A stretch of DNA of 64,000 bases. Source: B33-G16 sp964611035 (GTDB lineage Bacteria; Desulfobacterota; DSM-4660; Desulfatiglandales; B25-G16). A program made the position numbers and the translations under genes. Positions 43,800-53,521 of this stretch are shown here, one piece after another. Within the stretch, counting starts at the first letter, position 1; each line of letters opens with the position of its first letter. The notes beneath the pieces are model-generated. The model searched no databases, was not told the DNA's origin, and saw nothing but the letters and a program-made list of their open reading frames with translations. Location of the stretch: NCBI GenBank assembly GCA_964611035.1, contig CAZSWT010000001.1:1-64000 (forward strand), read 5' to 3'.

Positions 43800-45503
43800 G
43801 TGGAAGAAGAAAGAGAAATTATGGAAGTTGACGTACTCTTTGTAGGTGGTGGCATCGCCAGCCTAAGTGGTGCCCTTCATCTCTCGAATCTCATAAAGGC
43901 GCACAATGATAAGGTTGATCAAGAAGGGAAAGGGGGAAGGCTTGACGAAATCATGATTGCACTGCTCGAAAAAGGTACCGATATTGGCTCTCATAGTATT
44001 TCTGGGGCAATTATGGATCCTGTTGCCCTCAAAGAGCTTATCCCTGATTTTCTGGAAAAAGATGCACCATTTGAAGGTGAGGTTACAAAAGAGGAAGTCT
44101 CGCTATTAACCACAAAAGGACGCATTAAATCTCCTATAACACCTCCTCCACTAAATAATCATGGGAATTATATTGTCGCACTCTCAAAGATAACAAACTG
44201 GCTCGGTAATTTGGTTGAGGAAAATGGCGTAGACATATTTCCCGGATTCGCAGGAACAGAGATACTCTATGACGGCAACAGAGTTATTGGAGTGAGAACA
44301 GGTGATAAGGGAATAGATCCAGATGGCAATAAGAAAACAAACTTTGAACCAGGAATTGATTTACATGCCAAGGTTACTGTATTTGGTGAAGGCACAAGAG
44401 GGAGCCTCACCAAAACACTTATAAAAAAATTGAATTTGGAAGAAGGCAAAAATCCACAGACCTATGTAGTCGGAGTAAAAGAGGTGTGGGAAACCCCAGA
44501 GCAAAGATTTGAGCCAGGCCAAGTGTTCCATAGTATGGGCTACCCCCTTAAAACCAATACATATGGTGGGGGTTTCATCTATGGAATGAAAAACAATATG
44601 GTCTCAGTTGGCCTATTAACTGGACTGGACTGTGAAGACCCATTTTTGGATCCCCATCTTGAATTTCAAAAGTTCAAACTCCACCCTTTTGTAGCTGAGA
44701 TATTAAAGGACGGCACACTCATCCAATATGGAGCAAAAACAGCCCCAGTTGGAGGATATTTTTCTATTCCAAAACTCGCATTTGACGGAGGGGTTATTAT
44801 TGGAGATTCAGCCAGCCTATTCATCAGCCAAAAGATCAAAGGGATTCACATTGCTATGAAATCAGGTATGCTTGCTGCTGAAACGATCTTGGAGGCACTT
44901 CTAAAAAAAGATTTCTCTTCTGCCCAACTTGAGCGATACCAAACATCCCTCTATAAAAGTTACATAGGCAAGGAACTTCACAAGGTAAGAAATTTTCATC
45001 AGGCATTTCAGAAAGGTTTATGGGTAGGCCTTATCAAAGCAGGATTCCAGTATGTGTTAGGGGGGAGGATCTTGAAAGGAAAACTTTCTGCAAAGGCCGA
45101 TTTTGTCCACCAGAAAAAGGTAATTGATTTCTATGGAGCTGCCTCTCCTACAGATGAACAAAAGGGTATAATAAAATTCGACGGGAAGCAAACCTTTGAT
45201 AAAGAATCTGATGTGTATTATTCAGGAACTATCCATGAGGAACAACAACCTGCACACCTCAAGATACTTGACCTGAATATTTGTTATACTAAATGCAGAG
45301 AAGAATACCAAAATCCATGCCTTAGCTTTTGTCCTGCTAATGTCTATGAAATGGAAATTGATGAGGAGACTGGTAAGCAAAGCATGAAGCTAAATTTTTC
45401 TAACTGTGTCCATTGTAAGACCTGCGACATAAAAGATCCCTATGAAAACATCACATGGGTAACACCTGAAGGTGGAGGAGGCCCAAAATACACTGTTATG
45501 TAG
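43800..45503 (+). CDS. Electron-transfer flavoprotein:quinone oxidoreductase
   Basis: 567 residues with a GTG start, AAGGAGG eight bases ahead. An N-terminal FAD-binding fold (VLFVGGGIASLSGALHL) is followed by the ETF-QO body (GSHSISGAIMDPVALKEL, GGGFIYGMKNNMVSVGL, GDSASLFISQKIKGIH) and a C-terminal ferredoxin-type 4Fe-4S domain (NCVHCKTCDIKDP with further Cys at LSFCPAN). It passes electrons from acyl-CoA dehydrogenase-loaded ETF to membrane quinone. Next to the FAD/FeS oxidase it marks fatty- or aromatic-acid oxidation. No etfAB is nearby. Confidence 0.93.
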   Translation: MEEEREIMEVDVLFVGGGIASLSGALHLSNLIKAHNDKVDQEGKGGRLDEIMIALLEKGTDIGSHSISGAIMDPVALKELIPDFLEKDAPFEGEVTKEEVSLLTTKGRIKSPITPPPLNNHGNYIVALSKITNWLGNLVEENGVDIFPGFAGTEILYDGNRVIGVRTGDKGIDPDGNKKTNFEPGIDLHAKVTVFGEGTRGSLTKTLIKKLNLEEGKNPQTYVVGVKEVWETPEQRFEPGQVFHSMGYPLKTNTYGGGFIYGMKNNMVSVGLLTGLDCEDPFLDPHLEFQKFKLHPFVAEILKDGTLIQYGAKTAPVGGYFSIPKLAFDGGVIIGDSASLFISQKIKGIHIAMKSGMLAAETILEALLKKDFSSAQLERYQTSLYKSYIGKELHKVRNFHQAFQKGLWVGLIKAGFQYVLGGRILKGKLSAKADFVHQKKVIDFYGAASPTDEQKGIIKFDGKQTFDKESDVYYSGTIHEEQQPAHLKILDLNICYTKCREEYQNPCLSFCPANVYEMEIDEETGKQSMKLNFSNCVHCKTCDIKDPYENITWVTPEGGGGPKYTVM

Positions 45504-45541
45504 AAACATACCCTGGCCTCCATAACAACCCTAATTTTACC

Positions 45542-45593
45542 TTGACACACTATAATCGTTTTATTTATAGTTAAAATGTAGCTAAAATGTAGC
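45542..45593 (+). promoter_or_regulatory. Promoter with adjacent 11 bp tandem repeat
   Basis: A perfect TTGACA (45542-45547), 18 bp spacer and TATAGT (45566-45571). Directly after comes TAAAATGTAGC twice (45572-45582 and 45583-45593), covering the expected transcription start: a plausible operator. It lies 32 bp before the FAD/FeS oxidase gene. Confidence 0.6.
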
Positions 45594-45624
45594 TATATTT
45601 GTAAACCAAATACGAGGTATCATA

Positions 45625-48222
45625 ATGGATATAATTAGCGAAATAGAAACAATTGTAGGAAAAGAAAATGTATTTTCTGATCGCGTGGAATGTATTTGCA
45701 ATTCACGCGATATGTCAGTGCATGTAGGAGTTCCTGATGTGGTGGTTTATGCCCAGACCACAGAGCAAATCTCTTCCATTATGCGCCTGGCAAATCAGGA
45801 AAAAACTCCGGTGACAATCCAGGGTTCCGGTACAAGTGTAACCGGTGCATCCCTCCCGGTAGAAGGTGGCATACTCCTGGATGTCCATAAGATGAACAAG
45901 ATTTTAGAGGTCAATAAAGACAATTTTTATGCACGGGTAGAACCAGGAGTCATCTGTATGGATTTGAACAGGACCCTGGCCAAACAAAATCTTATGTTCC
46001 CTCCCAACCCTGGTAGCGAGCTCATTGCCTCAATAGGCGGCATGATGTCTACCAACTCAAGCGGACACAGGGCTGTTAAATATGGCACAGCCAGGGATTA
46101 TGTAAAGGCCCTTAAGGTAGTTCTTGCTGATGGAACTATCATTGAAACTGGTTTTAAAACTCCTAAATCATCTATGGGCTATGACCTAAACCATGTCTTT
46201 GCCAGCTCCGAGGGGACTCTCGGTGTCATTACAGAGATAACAGTAAAAATACGAACTCTCCCGGAATATACTGCCCTCGCCCTGGCAATGTTTCAGAATC
46301 TTGATGCTGGTGGAAAGGCAGTCAGGGATATCATCTCATCAGGCATACAACTTACCGCATGCGAAATACTGGACAAATACAGCCTCAAGATTGTTCAAGA
46401 TCATATTGACAGGGATGTGAGCAAGATAGAGGCCATGCTTATCCTCGAGCTGGACGGCGCCAAGGAAATAGTAGGCAGGGATATGGAAAGGATTAGCGAG
46501 ATATGTAAAAAATACAATGTGGAGGACTTCACCTGGAGTGATGACCCGGCCAAGACTGCCGAAATAATGGAGGCAAGAGGAAAACTGGTGCCAACGCTTT
46601 CAAGGATTAAACCAGGTTACAGGCTTGTTGCAATATCAGAAGATCTTGGCGTTCTCTCATCAAAGATCCCTGAGACTATTAAGAGGGCACAGGCGATAGC
46701 AGATAAATACAACCTGCTGCTTACCACCTTTGGCCATATTGGAGATGGGAATGTGCATACTACCTTTGTAACTGATATGCGAAGCCAGGATGAATGGAAC
46801 AGGCTCAAACCGGCTGCAGATGAACTTGCTGAAATTGCCCTTGAAATGGGAGGCACCATTACCGCTGAACACGGAACCGGTCTTGCCAGGGCGCCATATA
46901 TAGAAAAACAGCTGGGCCCGGCATTGGATGTTATGCGATCGATAAAAAAGGCCCTTGATCCTAACGGGATACTGAATCCAGGCAAGATGGGATTAGACAA
47001 AAAGAAACATGATAGCTATGACTACTTTGCATTCAAATCCCTTTTGGAGCATCCAGAGGGGCTCAACTCCTTTGGTTATGATACAGACAATGAGATCCTT
47101 GCATGTATCAATTGCGGCTTCTGCCGTTTAGGATGCCCTACCTATGACGTTACCCAACTCGAGTCACGAAATGCCAGAGGGAGGAACATTCTTGCATTCA
47201 ATTTAATGACAGGGGAAATCGGGCCCTCCAAGGAACTGGCAAACTCATTTTATACCTGCACCACCTGTAATTCCTGTACCCAATTCTGCCCTGCCCATAT
47301 CAAGGTAGATGAAATTATTCAAAAAGGTCGCGAAAAGCTCTTTGCCTCTGGTTTTGCTCCTGAACCGGTCATGGCACTGAGAGACAGTATCTCAAATACA
47401 AATAATGTTTATGCAGCCAAAAAGGAAGACAGGATTGCCATCTATCCCTTATCAATCAAGAAAAAGCTTGAAACTGGCGAGATAAAGAAAAAAGCAAATA
47501 CCCTTCTGTTTATGGGTTGTGTCTCGAGCTATTTAGATATGAAAATAGTTCCAAGCTTTTTAAAAATCATGGATACCGCTGGTGTTGATTACACAATGCT
47601 TGGAAAAGATGAGATTTGCTGCGGATTTCCTTTGCATCTTATGGGAGATCAAGAAAAATTTGTGCAAAACGCCAGAAACGTTATTGACCTTATTAAGGCA
47701 ACTGGGGCAAAAGAGCTGGTAACCCCGTGTGCCGGTTGTTATAAAACATTTAGAAAATACTATCCTGAAGCAGGGGATCTGGGAGTCAAACTCTTCCATT
47801 CTGTTCATTATATTCAAAGGTTAATAGAGGAGAAAAAGATACAATTGGGTGGTGACCTCGGCAAAAAGATCACCTACCATGATCCCTGTGACCTGGGAAG
47901 GGCTTTTCAGATATTTGATGAGCCGAGGGAGATACTAAAGGCCATCCCTGATATTGATTTCATTGAGATGAAGAGAAACCGCTTGATGGCCAGGTGCTGC
48001 GGAGGTGGCGGAAGTGTTATGGCCCTGGAGCCAGAGCTCTCAGCAGACATGGCAGCAGTCAGAGTAAAAGACGCTGTGGAGGTGGATGCAGAAATAATAG
48101 TTTCTGGTTGTTCAGCATGCAAGGATAACCTCAGGAAAGGGGTAAAGGCCATTCCCAAAGAAGAACGACCAAAGATCAAGGTGATGGATATTACTGAAAT
48201 TGTGGCTAATTCAATTATTTAA
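45625..48222 (+). CDS. FAD-linked oxidase fused to FeS/CCG-domain reductase
   Basis: 865 residues. The N-terminal half (about 1-460) is a GlcD/D-lactate dehydrogenase type FAD oxidase (QGSGTSVTGASLPVEGGIL, TNSSGHRAVKYGTARDYV, HIGDGNVH, AEHGTGLARAPYI). Then comes a double 4Fe-4S ferredoxin (CINCGFCRLGCP and CTTCNSCTQFCP) and two CCG domains (CCGFPLH, CCGGGGSVM). The fusion joins GlcD and GlcF-like parts, so it can oxidise a 2-hydroxy acid or pass ETF electrons to a quinone or heterodisulfide-type partner. Its neighbours are ETF-QO and an acyl-CoA ligase. The substrate is unknown. Confidence 0.92.
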   Translation: MDIISEIETIVGKENVFSDRVECICNSRDMSVHVGVPDVVVYAQTTEQISSIMRLANQEKTPVTIQGSGTSVTGASLPVEGGILLDVHKMNKILEVNKDNFYARVEPGVICMDLNRTLAKQNLMFPPNPGSELIASIGGMMSTNSSGHRAVKYGTARDYVKALKVVLADGTIIETGFKTPKSSMGYDLNHVFASSEGTLGVITEITVKIRTLPEYTALALAMFQNLDAGGKAVRDIISSGIQLTACEILDKYSLKIVQDHIDRDVSKIEAMLILELDGAKEIVGRDMERISEICKKYNVEDFTWSDDPAKTAEIMEARGKLVPTLSRIKPGYRLVAISEDLGVLSSKIPETIKRAQAIADKYNLLLTTFGHIGDGNVHTTFVTDMRSQDEWNRLKPAADELAEIALEMGGTITAEHGTGLARAPYIEKQLGPALDVMRSIKKALDPNGILNPGKMGLDKKKHDSYDYFAFKSLLEHPEGLNSFGYDTDNEILACINCGFCRLGCPTYDVTQLESRNARGRNILAFNLMTGEIGPSKELANSFYTCTTCNSCTQFCPAHIKVDEIIQKGREKLFASGFAPEPVMALRDSISNTNNVYAAKKEDRIAIYPLSIKKKLETGEIKKKANTLLFMGCVSSYLDMKIVPSFLKIMDTAGVDYTMLGKDEICCGFPLHLMGDQEKFVQNARNVIDLIKATGAKELVTPCAGCYKTFRKYYPEAGDLGVKLFHSVHYIQRLIEEKKIQLGGDLGKKITYHDPCDLGRAFQIFDEPREILKAIPDIDFIEMKRNRLMARCCGGGGSVMALEPELSADMAAVRVKDAVEVDAEIIVSGCSACKDNLRKGVKAIPKEERPKIKVMDITEIVANSII

Positions 48223-48430
48223 TGTTTGTTGGGTTTGTTGGGTCTATTGTGTTTGTTGAGTTCTAAGGATCTTTACTTTGTGAAGAGTGCTTAAACTAAG
48301 CAAAAGAGCCTTTTTGGTTAAGCTGTTGAGCCGTTAAATTATCTTAAATATTACTTACTTATCTCTTGTTCGTATTCGCAGTCTACAATTTGTTTGAACA
48401 TAACAAACCCAAAAAACACAACAGACACAA
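48223..48430. repeat. TTGTTGGG / CCCAACAA low-complexity inverted spacer
   Basis: The left end holds GTTTGTTGGGTTTGTTGGGT and the right end near 48400-48430 holds AACAAACCCAAAAAACACAA, complements of each other. Related tracts lie at 13978-14001, 27122-27166 and 50055-50100. No gene is seen in this spacer. Confidence 0.55.
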
Positions 48431-48456
48431 CTGACTACTAAAAAAGGAGGATAAAA

Positions 48457-50037
48457 ATGACAACAAGTAAATGGATGCATGCAGGGACCGTTGTCAAGAT
48501 GAACGCCATCAATTATCCAGATAAATTAGGGTGGCAGGATAAAAATAATGAATGCACCTTTAAGGAATGGAACGAGAGGGCCTGTAGAGTTGCTAATGGT
48601 CTATCAGACTTAGGTATTGGCTATCAGGAGAGATTTGCCGTATTAGCATTTAACCGTGGTGAGTGGATGGACATATATGCTGGATGTGCCAAGGGGGGTC
48701 AAACCATAGTTCCATTAATGTTTCGCCTGGCACCCCCAGATATCGAATATATTGTCAATCACGCAGAATGCAAGGCCTTTATTGTTGAGAAGCCCTTTGT
48801 GGAGATGATAGATGCCATGAAAGACAAACTTCCGGTTCCAAAGGATGCCTATATTTATTTAGGAGAAGGCCCTGTTCCAGATGGGTATATAGGGTATGAG
48901 GATTGGCTGGCCAAATCATCCCCGGAAGAACCTGACATCATGGTAGACGGCGATGACACCTGGACTTTTATGTATACCTCGGGAACAACAGGAAGGCCCA
49001 AAGGTGTGGTCAAAACCCATGAAAGTTATCATGCCCAATATGTCCTCAATAATCTGAACCAGGGTGTCAGGCCTACTGATAAGGTGATGCTGGTAATGCC
49101 AATGTGCCATGTGAATTCCATATTTTATTCCTTTCCCTATACCATGCTGACTGCCCCAGTATTTGTGTATAATATGGTGAGCTTTGACCCTGAGGACCTT
49201 CTTAAAACCATTGAGAAATACAAGATTACCTTTACCTCCCTGGTACCCACACATTATATTATGATGCTTAGTCTTCCAGATGAGGTTAAAAACAATATAG
49301 ATGTATCTTCCATGAGGCAGTTATTAATATCATCTGCTCCTGCCAGAAAAGATCTTAAGCTTGCAATCATGGATTACTTTAAAAATGCAGAGCTTTGGGA
49401 GGCCTATGGTACTACAGAGGGTGGTTTAGTAACCCTGTTAAGACCAGAATATCAGTTTGAAAAACTTGGCTCTATCGGCAAGGAAATCTATGGCACAGAC
49501 AGGATTAAACTGCTTGATGAGAACAGAAATCCTGTACCCGATGGTGAGGTAGGTGAGGTTTTTTACAGAACTCCCATGATCTTTAAGGAGTATTGGAAAG
49601 AACCGGAGAAGACCAAAGAGGCATTTGAAGGGGAATGGTCAAGCGCTGGAGACATGGCTAAACGGGATAAAGATGGCTTCTATGTCTTGGTAGATAGAAA
49701 AGCAAATATGATAATAACTGGTGGGGAAAACGTATTTCCATCCGAGGTAGAGAGTACTGTCGGTGCCCACCCTGCTGTTAAGGATATCGCAGTAATAGGC
49801 GTTCCTGATGAAAAATGGGGCGAGGCAATAAAGGCCATTATCATCTTGAATGAGAATTATGAGCCGAGTGATGAGCTTGCAAAAGAGATAATGGATTTTA
49901 CCAAGGGTAAAATTGCAGGGTTCAAAAGACCAAAATCCGTTGATTTCATCAAGGAAGAAGAAATGCCCAGAACAGGAACTGGAAAGATTTTACACAGAAT
50001 CCTGAGAGAGAAATATGGCAAGTGGAGTGATGCCTAA
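48457..50037 (+). CDS. Acyl-CoA synthetase (AMP-forming)
   Basis: 526 residues. P-loop-like motif TFMYTSGTTGRPKGVVKTH; A5 AYGTTEGG; A7/A8 GDMAKRDKDGFYVLVDRK; A10 Lys in GTGKILHRILREK. All adenylate-forming steps are supported. It would activate a carboxylic acid to its CoA ester; the chain length or aromatic preference cannot be read from the sequence. A strong AAAGGAGG precedes the ATG. It lies between the FAD/FeS oxidase and a thiolase, so it probably acts on the same substrate. Confidence 0.93.
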   Translation: MTTSKWMHAGTVVKMNAINYPDKLGWQDKNNECTFKEWNERACRVANGLSDLGIGYQERFAVLAFNRGEWMDIYAGCAKGGQTIVPLMFRLAPPDIEYIVNHAECKAFIVEKPFVEMIDAMKDKLPVPKDAYIYLGEGPVPDGYIGYEDWLAKSSPEEPDIMVDGDDTWTFMYTSGTTGRPKGVVKTHESYHAQYVLNNLNQGVRPTDKVMLVMPMCHVNSIFYSFPYTMLTAPVFVYNMVSFDPEDLLKTIEKYKITFTSLVPTHYIMMLSLPDEVKNNIDVSSMRQLLISSAPARKDLKLAIMDYFKNAELWEAYGTTEGGLVTLLRPEYQFEKLGSIGKEIYGTDRIKLLDENRNPVPDGEVGEVFYRTPMIFKEYWKEPEKTKEAFEGEWSSAGDMAKRDKDGFYVLVDRKANMIITGGENVFPSEVESTVGAHPAVKDIAVIGVPDEKWGEAIKAIIILNENYEPSDELAKEIMDFTKGKIAGFKRPKSVDFIKEEEMPRTGTGKILHRILREKYGKWSDA

Positions 50038-50116
50038 AAACGTAGGCAGTAGGCAGTAAACCCAATAAACACAACAGGCACAATAAACCTAACACTCACA
50101 ATGGAGGGAAAAAGAC

Positions 50117-51313
50117 ATGTTGACAAAAGCATTCATACCTTACAAGGGCTACTATTCGACCCCATTTTGCAGATGGCAGGGGGCTATGGCTAATGAAAAT
50201 TCTATCTCATTAGGGGCAACAACAGCCAACCGATGGCTGACAAAAAATAATTTTGACCCCACTATATTTGACTATATGTATTTTGGGATAACCATAGCAC
50301 AACACCATCATTTTTATGGTCACACCTGGGCAGCAGCCATGTTAGTCAATGGTGCCAAGGATTTACCTGCCGTCATGGTCAATCAGGCATGCACTACATC
50401 AACTACCTGTATAAATCTTGCTGCCACAGATATAGAACTCGGAGCCTATGAGACAGGATTTGCCCTTATGACAGATCGCTGTTCCAATGGCCCACATACT
50501 ATCTGGCCAAAACCCCTTGGACCAGGTGGAGAAGTAGAGTCAGAAAACTGGATGATGGACAATTTCAACTCTGATCCATGGGCAGGCCTAAAGATGATCC
50601 AGACGGCTGAGAATGTTGCCAAAGAGTTAGGAACAACTCGGGAAGAGTGCGATGCCGTCACATTAAGGAGATATGAACAATACCAGGACGCCATGGCCAA
50701 TGATAGGGCCTTCCAGAAAAGATATATGTTTTCCCCAGAGGTCAAAATCTCTAAGAAGAAAACCATGTTAGTAGAAGAAGATGAGGGTGTGACCCCAACC
50801 TCAGCCGAAGGCCTGGCCAGACTCAAACCTGTTGAACCAGGAGGTGCACACACCTTTGGAGCACAGACATTTCCTGCGGATGGAAACTGCGGTGTTATTG
50901 TAACTACTCGGGATAAGGCCAAAGAACTAAGCGCAGATCCAAATGTTGAGATCCAGATTGTCTCATATGGGTTCTCAAGGGCAAAAAAGGGATATATGGC
51001 TGCGGCCCCTGTTCCCGCTGCACAGATGGCACTTGAAAAGGCAGGGATAAAAGTAGGAGATTTAAAGGCCGTCAAGACCCATCAGCCCTTTGCCATCAAT
51101 GACATCTATATGGCCTCCAAGATGGGTATGGATGTTAATTGGATGAACAATTACGGAAATTCTATGATCTATGGCCACCCTCAAGGCCCTACAGCCGGCA
51201 GGATAATTATAGAGTTATTAGAAGAGGTCGTTATGCTTGGCGGTGGGTATTGTCTTTGGGCAGGGTGCGCCGCTGGCGATACAGGAGCAGCCCTGGTATT
51301 TAAGATAAGCTGA
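50117..51313 (+). CDS. Thiolase-family protein
   Basis: 398 residues. The nucleophile is Cys92 in VNQACTTST. Later come HQPFAIND in place of the usual N-E-A-F-A, the His in YGHPQGPTAGR, and a final Cys in GCAAGDTGAA. The shape is thiolase, but H-Q-P-F and the NQAC context differ from classical acetyl-CoA acetyltransferases. It could be a branched or cyclic-substrate thiolase, or a beta-ketoacyl-CoA cleaving enzyme. AGGAGGG-like site ahead. It is convergent with the activase gene and overlaps it by 14 bp. Confidence 0.87.
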   Translation: MLTKAFIPYKGYYSTPFCRWQGAMANENSISLGATTANRWLTKNNFDPTIFDYMYFGITIAQHHHFYGHTWAAAMLVNGAKDLPAVMVNQACTTSTTCINLAATDIELGAYETGFALMTDRCSNGPHTIWPKPLGPGGEVESENWMMDNFNSDPWAGLKMIQTAENVAKELGTTREECDAVTLRRYEQYQDAMANDRAFQKRYMFSPEVKISKKKTMLVEEDEGVTPTSAEGLARLKPVEPGGAHTFGAQTFPADGNCGVIVTTRDKAKELSADPNVEIQIVSYGFSRAKKGYMAAAPVPAAQMALEKAGIKVGDLKAVKTHQPFAINDIYMASKMGMDVNWMNNYGNSMIYGHPQGPTAGRIIIELLEEVVMLGGGYCLWAGCAAGDTGAALVFKIS

Positions 51314-52091
51314 TCCCCCTTGCCTTTTCTCCAGCTATGACAGCCGCTCCAATAGCGGCTGTCAGGTGTGGATCTTCCGGTATAACAACCTCAAAACCTA
51401 CTATCTCTTCAACTGCCTTAACCAGCCCCACATCCCTTGCCCCACCACCAACCAGGGCATAATCTCTTTCAATCCCTACCCTCTCTGCCAGGCTATTAAT
51501 CTGTGCTGCCAGGGCCCTGTGAATCCCGGCCAGAAGGTCCTCTCTCGAAGCACCCTCAGCTATCCTCGATACTGCTTCGGTCTCCGCAAAAACAGCACAT
51601 CCGGTGTTAAAATCTATCCTTTTCTGTGACTTTAATGACAGCGCCCCTATCTCCTCCACCTTTACCTGTAAAACCTTGGCAATTACCTTTAACACCCTGG
51701 CGCTCCCACCAGCACACTTGCCACTCAATAGAAATGTGAGCGAATTTCCTCTTTCATCAATCCGAAAGGCCTTGCTAAAGAGATCACCAACATCAACTAC
51801 TGTCCTTACCGAGGGGAAAAGATAAAATATTCCTCTGCTATGACAGGATATGTCCGTAACTACCTCATCTGCCAAGGTTACACTTTTTGCGCCGTACCCA
51901 GTAGCAACTAAATACAGAATATCATTCGAGGCTAACCCTGTCTTATAGAGCAGTTCCTCTTTAACCCTTTCAGCAGCTAATTTATAGTTTCCTCCGGAGG
52001 GCATTACATAAGACCCTACGATCTTTTGATCACGCATGATTATACCTTTTGAAAATGCAGAACCTATATCAATCCCAATAACGCATGCCAT
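51300..52091 (-). CDS. BadF/BcrA-type acyl-CoA dehydratase/reductase activase, variant
   Basis: 263 residues of the ASKHA ATPase family. GIDIGSAFSKG begins the fold; ATGYGAK and LVGGGARDVG follow. The two cluster cysteines are kept: C126 in GKCAGGSARV and C165 in NTGCAVFAETE. The normal D-I-G-G-Q-D-S-K loop reads DVGDLFSK (100-107), and CAAGTGRFLE reads CAGGSARVLK. These enzymes use ATP to deliver a low-potential electron to 2-hydroxyacyl-CoA dehydratase or benzoyl-CoA reductase. No such target is adjacent, and the altered loop makes the partner uncertain. Confidence 0.85.
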   Translation of the reverse strand: MACVIGIDIGSAFSKGIIMRDQKIVGSYVMPSGGNYKLAAERVKEELLYKTGLASNDILYLVATGYGAKSVTLADEVVTDISCHSRGIFYLFPSVRTVVDVGDLFSKAFRIDERGNSLTFLLSGKCAGGSARVLKVIAKVLQVKVEEIGALSLKSQKRIDFNTGCAVFAETEAVSRIAEGASREDLLAGIHRALAAQINSLAERVGIERDYALVGGGARDVGLVKAVEEIVGFEVVIPEDPHLTAAIGAAVIAGEKARGISLS

Positions 52092-52150
52092 CAGTTACTC
52101 CAGCTTTTAATAGAATGTTACTTGAGTGCATAGTCCGCATACCATGCATG

Positions 52151-52330
52151 TAAATGCCAAATGACAAAACCCAAATGTCAAATCAAATCTTCACCCTGTG
52201 GAATCCCCCGTAGGGGGTCCCTCAAAACGGGAATTCCACAGGGCAAGAATGCCTTAATGTCAAAGCGTTCCTATTTGGCATTTGGATTTTGGCATTCATT
52301 TTAACTTTGAACTTTGGCATTTGAAATTCT
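52151..52330. repeat. AAATGCCAAATGACAAA spacer element
   Basis: The left end TAAATGCCAAATGACAAAAC and the right end (TTTGGCATTTGGATTTTGGC and on) are inverted copies. A hairpin, CCCTGTGGAAT against ATTCCACAGGG, lies inside at 52194-52244. The same word set recurs at 60890-61050 and 62325-62460. No gene is present in 52092-52398. Confidence 0.6.
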
Positions 52331-52398
52331 CAAGATGCGCTGCCAGTCCAAAATCTTATTTTAAAGTCTACACCTTATCTTAACTTTATAATATCTTT

Positions 52399-53520
52399 CT
52401 AATCCAACCTTTTTCTAACCCTTTTTATTGAGCCTGCAAACACAATCGCCCCAAGAATAATCAATGCAACGAATTGGGGCCACAGTATTTTCAGGCCCAC
52501 CCCCTTCAAAAAGATCCCCCTGATAATAACCAAAAAATACCTTAGTGGATTCAAATAGGTCAACCACTGAATTACCGCTGGCATGTTCTCAATGGGAAAA
52601 ACGAAACCGCTGAACATGAAAAGAGGAAGGATGAAAAAAAAGGTGGTCATCATGGCCTGTTGCTGCGTGGTGGATATGGTAGATATAAATAGCCCCAGGC
52701 CCAAGGTGCTCATTATGAAAAGAAGTGCACCAATAAATATAAGTGGCACACTCCCGTTAAAGGGAATTTTGAACCAAAAGATTGCAAATAGGCTCACTCC
52801 TGCCATCTGTGCTAATGAAATAATTACATAGGGGATCGTTTTGCCGAGGATTAATTCTGATGGCCTTATGGGTGTAACGATCAACTGCTCCATGGTTCCT
52901 GCCTCCCTCTCCTTTATAATTGCCATTGAGGTAAATAGCAACGTGGTAAGCATGATCAAAAAGGCCACAATACCCGGAACATAAAAATTATGACTATAGA
53001 GGTTGGGGTTATACCAGGTACGTATCCTGGCATCTATTTTGCCATAGACAATTTTTTGAGGGTAGAGCTCATCGATCAAATGTTGATTAAATCGATCTAT
53101 AACTAATGAGGCATAGGCTATCCTCACAGATGCCATGTTGCTCATACTGCCATCTGCGATAATCTGTATCCCTGCGGTTTGTCCTTTCCTGATCTTACTG
53201 GTAAAATCCGGCCCGATTTTGACAGCAAGATCAATTTTTCGGGTAAGCAGTAGTTCTTCCAGGCCCTCTGGGTTTTGCGGGTAATTGATTATCCTAAACG
53301 TCCTATTGGCATTTAAGGCATCAATGAGCATCCTGCTCTCTCTTGTTTTTGACTGATCGAGAAAACCTATTCTTATATCCCGAACATCGGTTGTTACCAC
53401 ATAGCCAAAAACGATTAACTGCACAAGAGGGGCTATAATTAAGAGAGGCCTGTTGTTTTTATCCCTAAAAAGCTGGATAAATTCCTTTCTCACAAATTCT
53501 CGAACCCTGAGCCAGCTCAC
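52399..53520 (-). CDS. ABC-2 type export permease (YbhR-like)
   Basis: 373 residues. One N-terminal helix, a large extracytoplasmic loop (about 45-170), then five C-terminal helices with EREAGTMEQLIVTPIRPSEL, the coupling motif of ABC-2 permeases. It is the last gene of a five-gene minus-strand operon and starts 1 bp after the preceding permease stop. With its paralogue it forms the membrane channel of an exporter like E. coli YbhFSR, which ejects drugs, cations or lipids. The substrate is unknown. Confidence 0.9.
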   Translation of the reverse strand: MSWLRVREFVRKEFIQLFRDKNNRPLLIIAPLVQLIVFGYVVTTDVRDIRIGFLDQSKTRESRMLIDALNANRTFRIINYPQNPEGLEELLLTRKIDLAVKIGPDFTSKIRKGQTAGIQIIADGSMSNMASVRIAYASLVIDRFNQHLIDELYPQKIVYGKIDARIRTWYNPNLYSHNFYVPGIVAFLIMLTTLLFTSMAIIKEREAGTMEQLIVTPIRPSELILGKTIPYVIISLAQMAGVSLFAIFWFKIPFNGSVPLIFIGALLFIMSTLGLGLFISTISTTQQQAMMTTFFFILPLFMFSGFVFPIENMPAVIQWLTYLNPLRYFLVIIRGIFLKGVGLKILWPQFVALIILGAIVFAGSIKRVRKRLD

Positions 53521-53521
53521 C

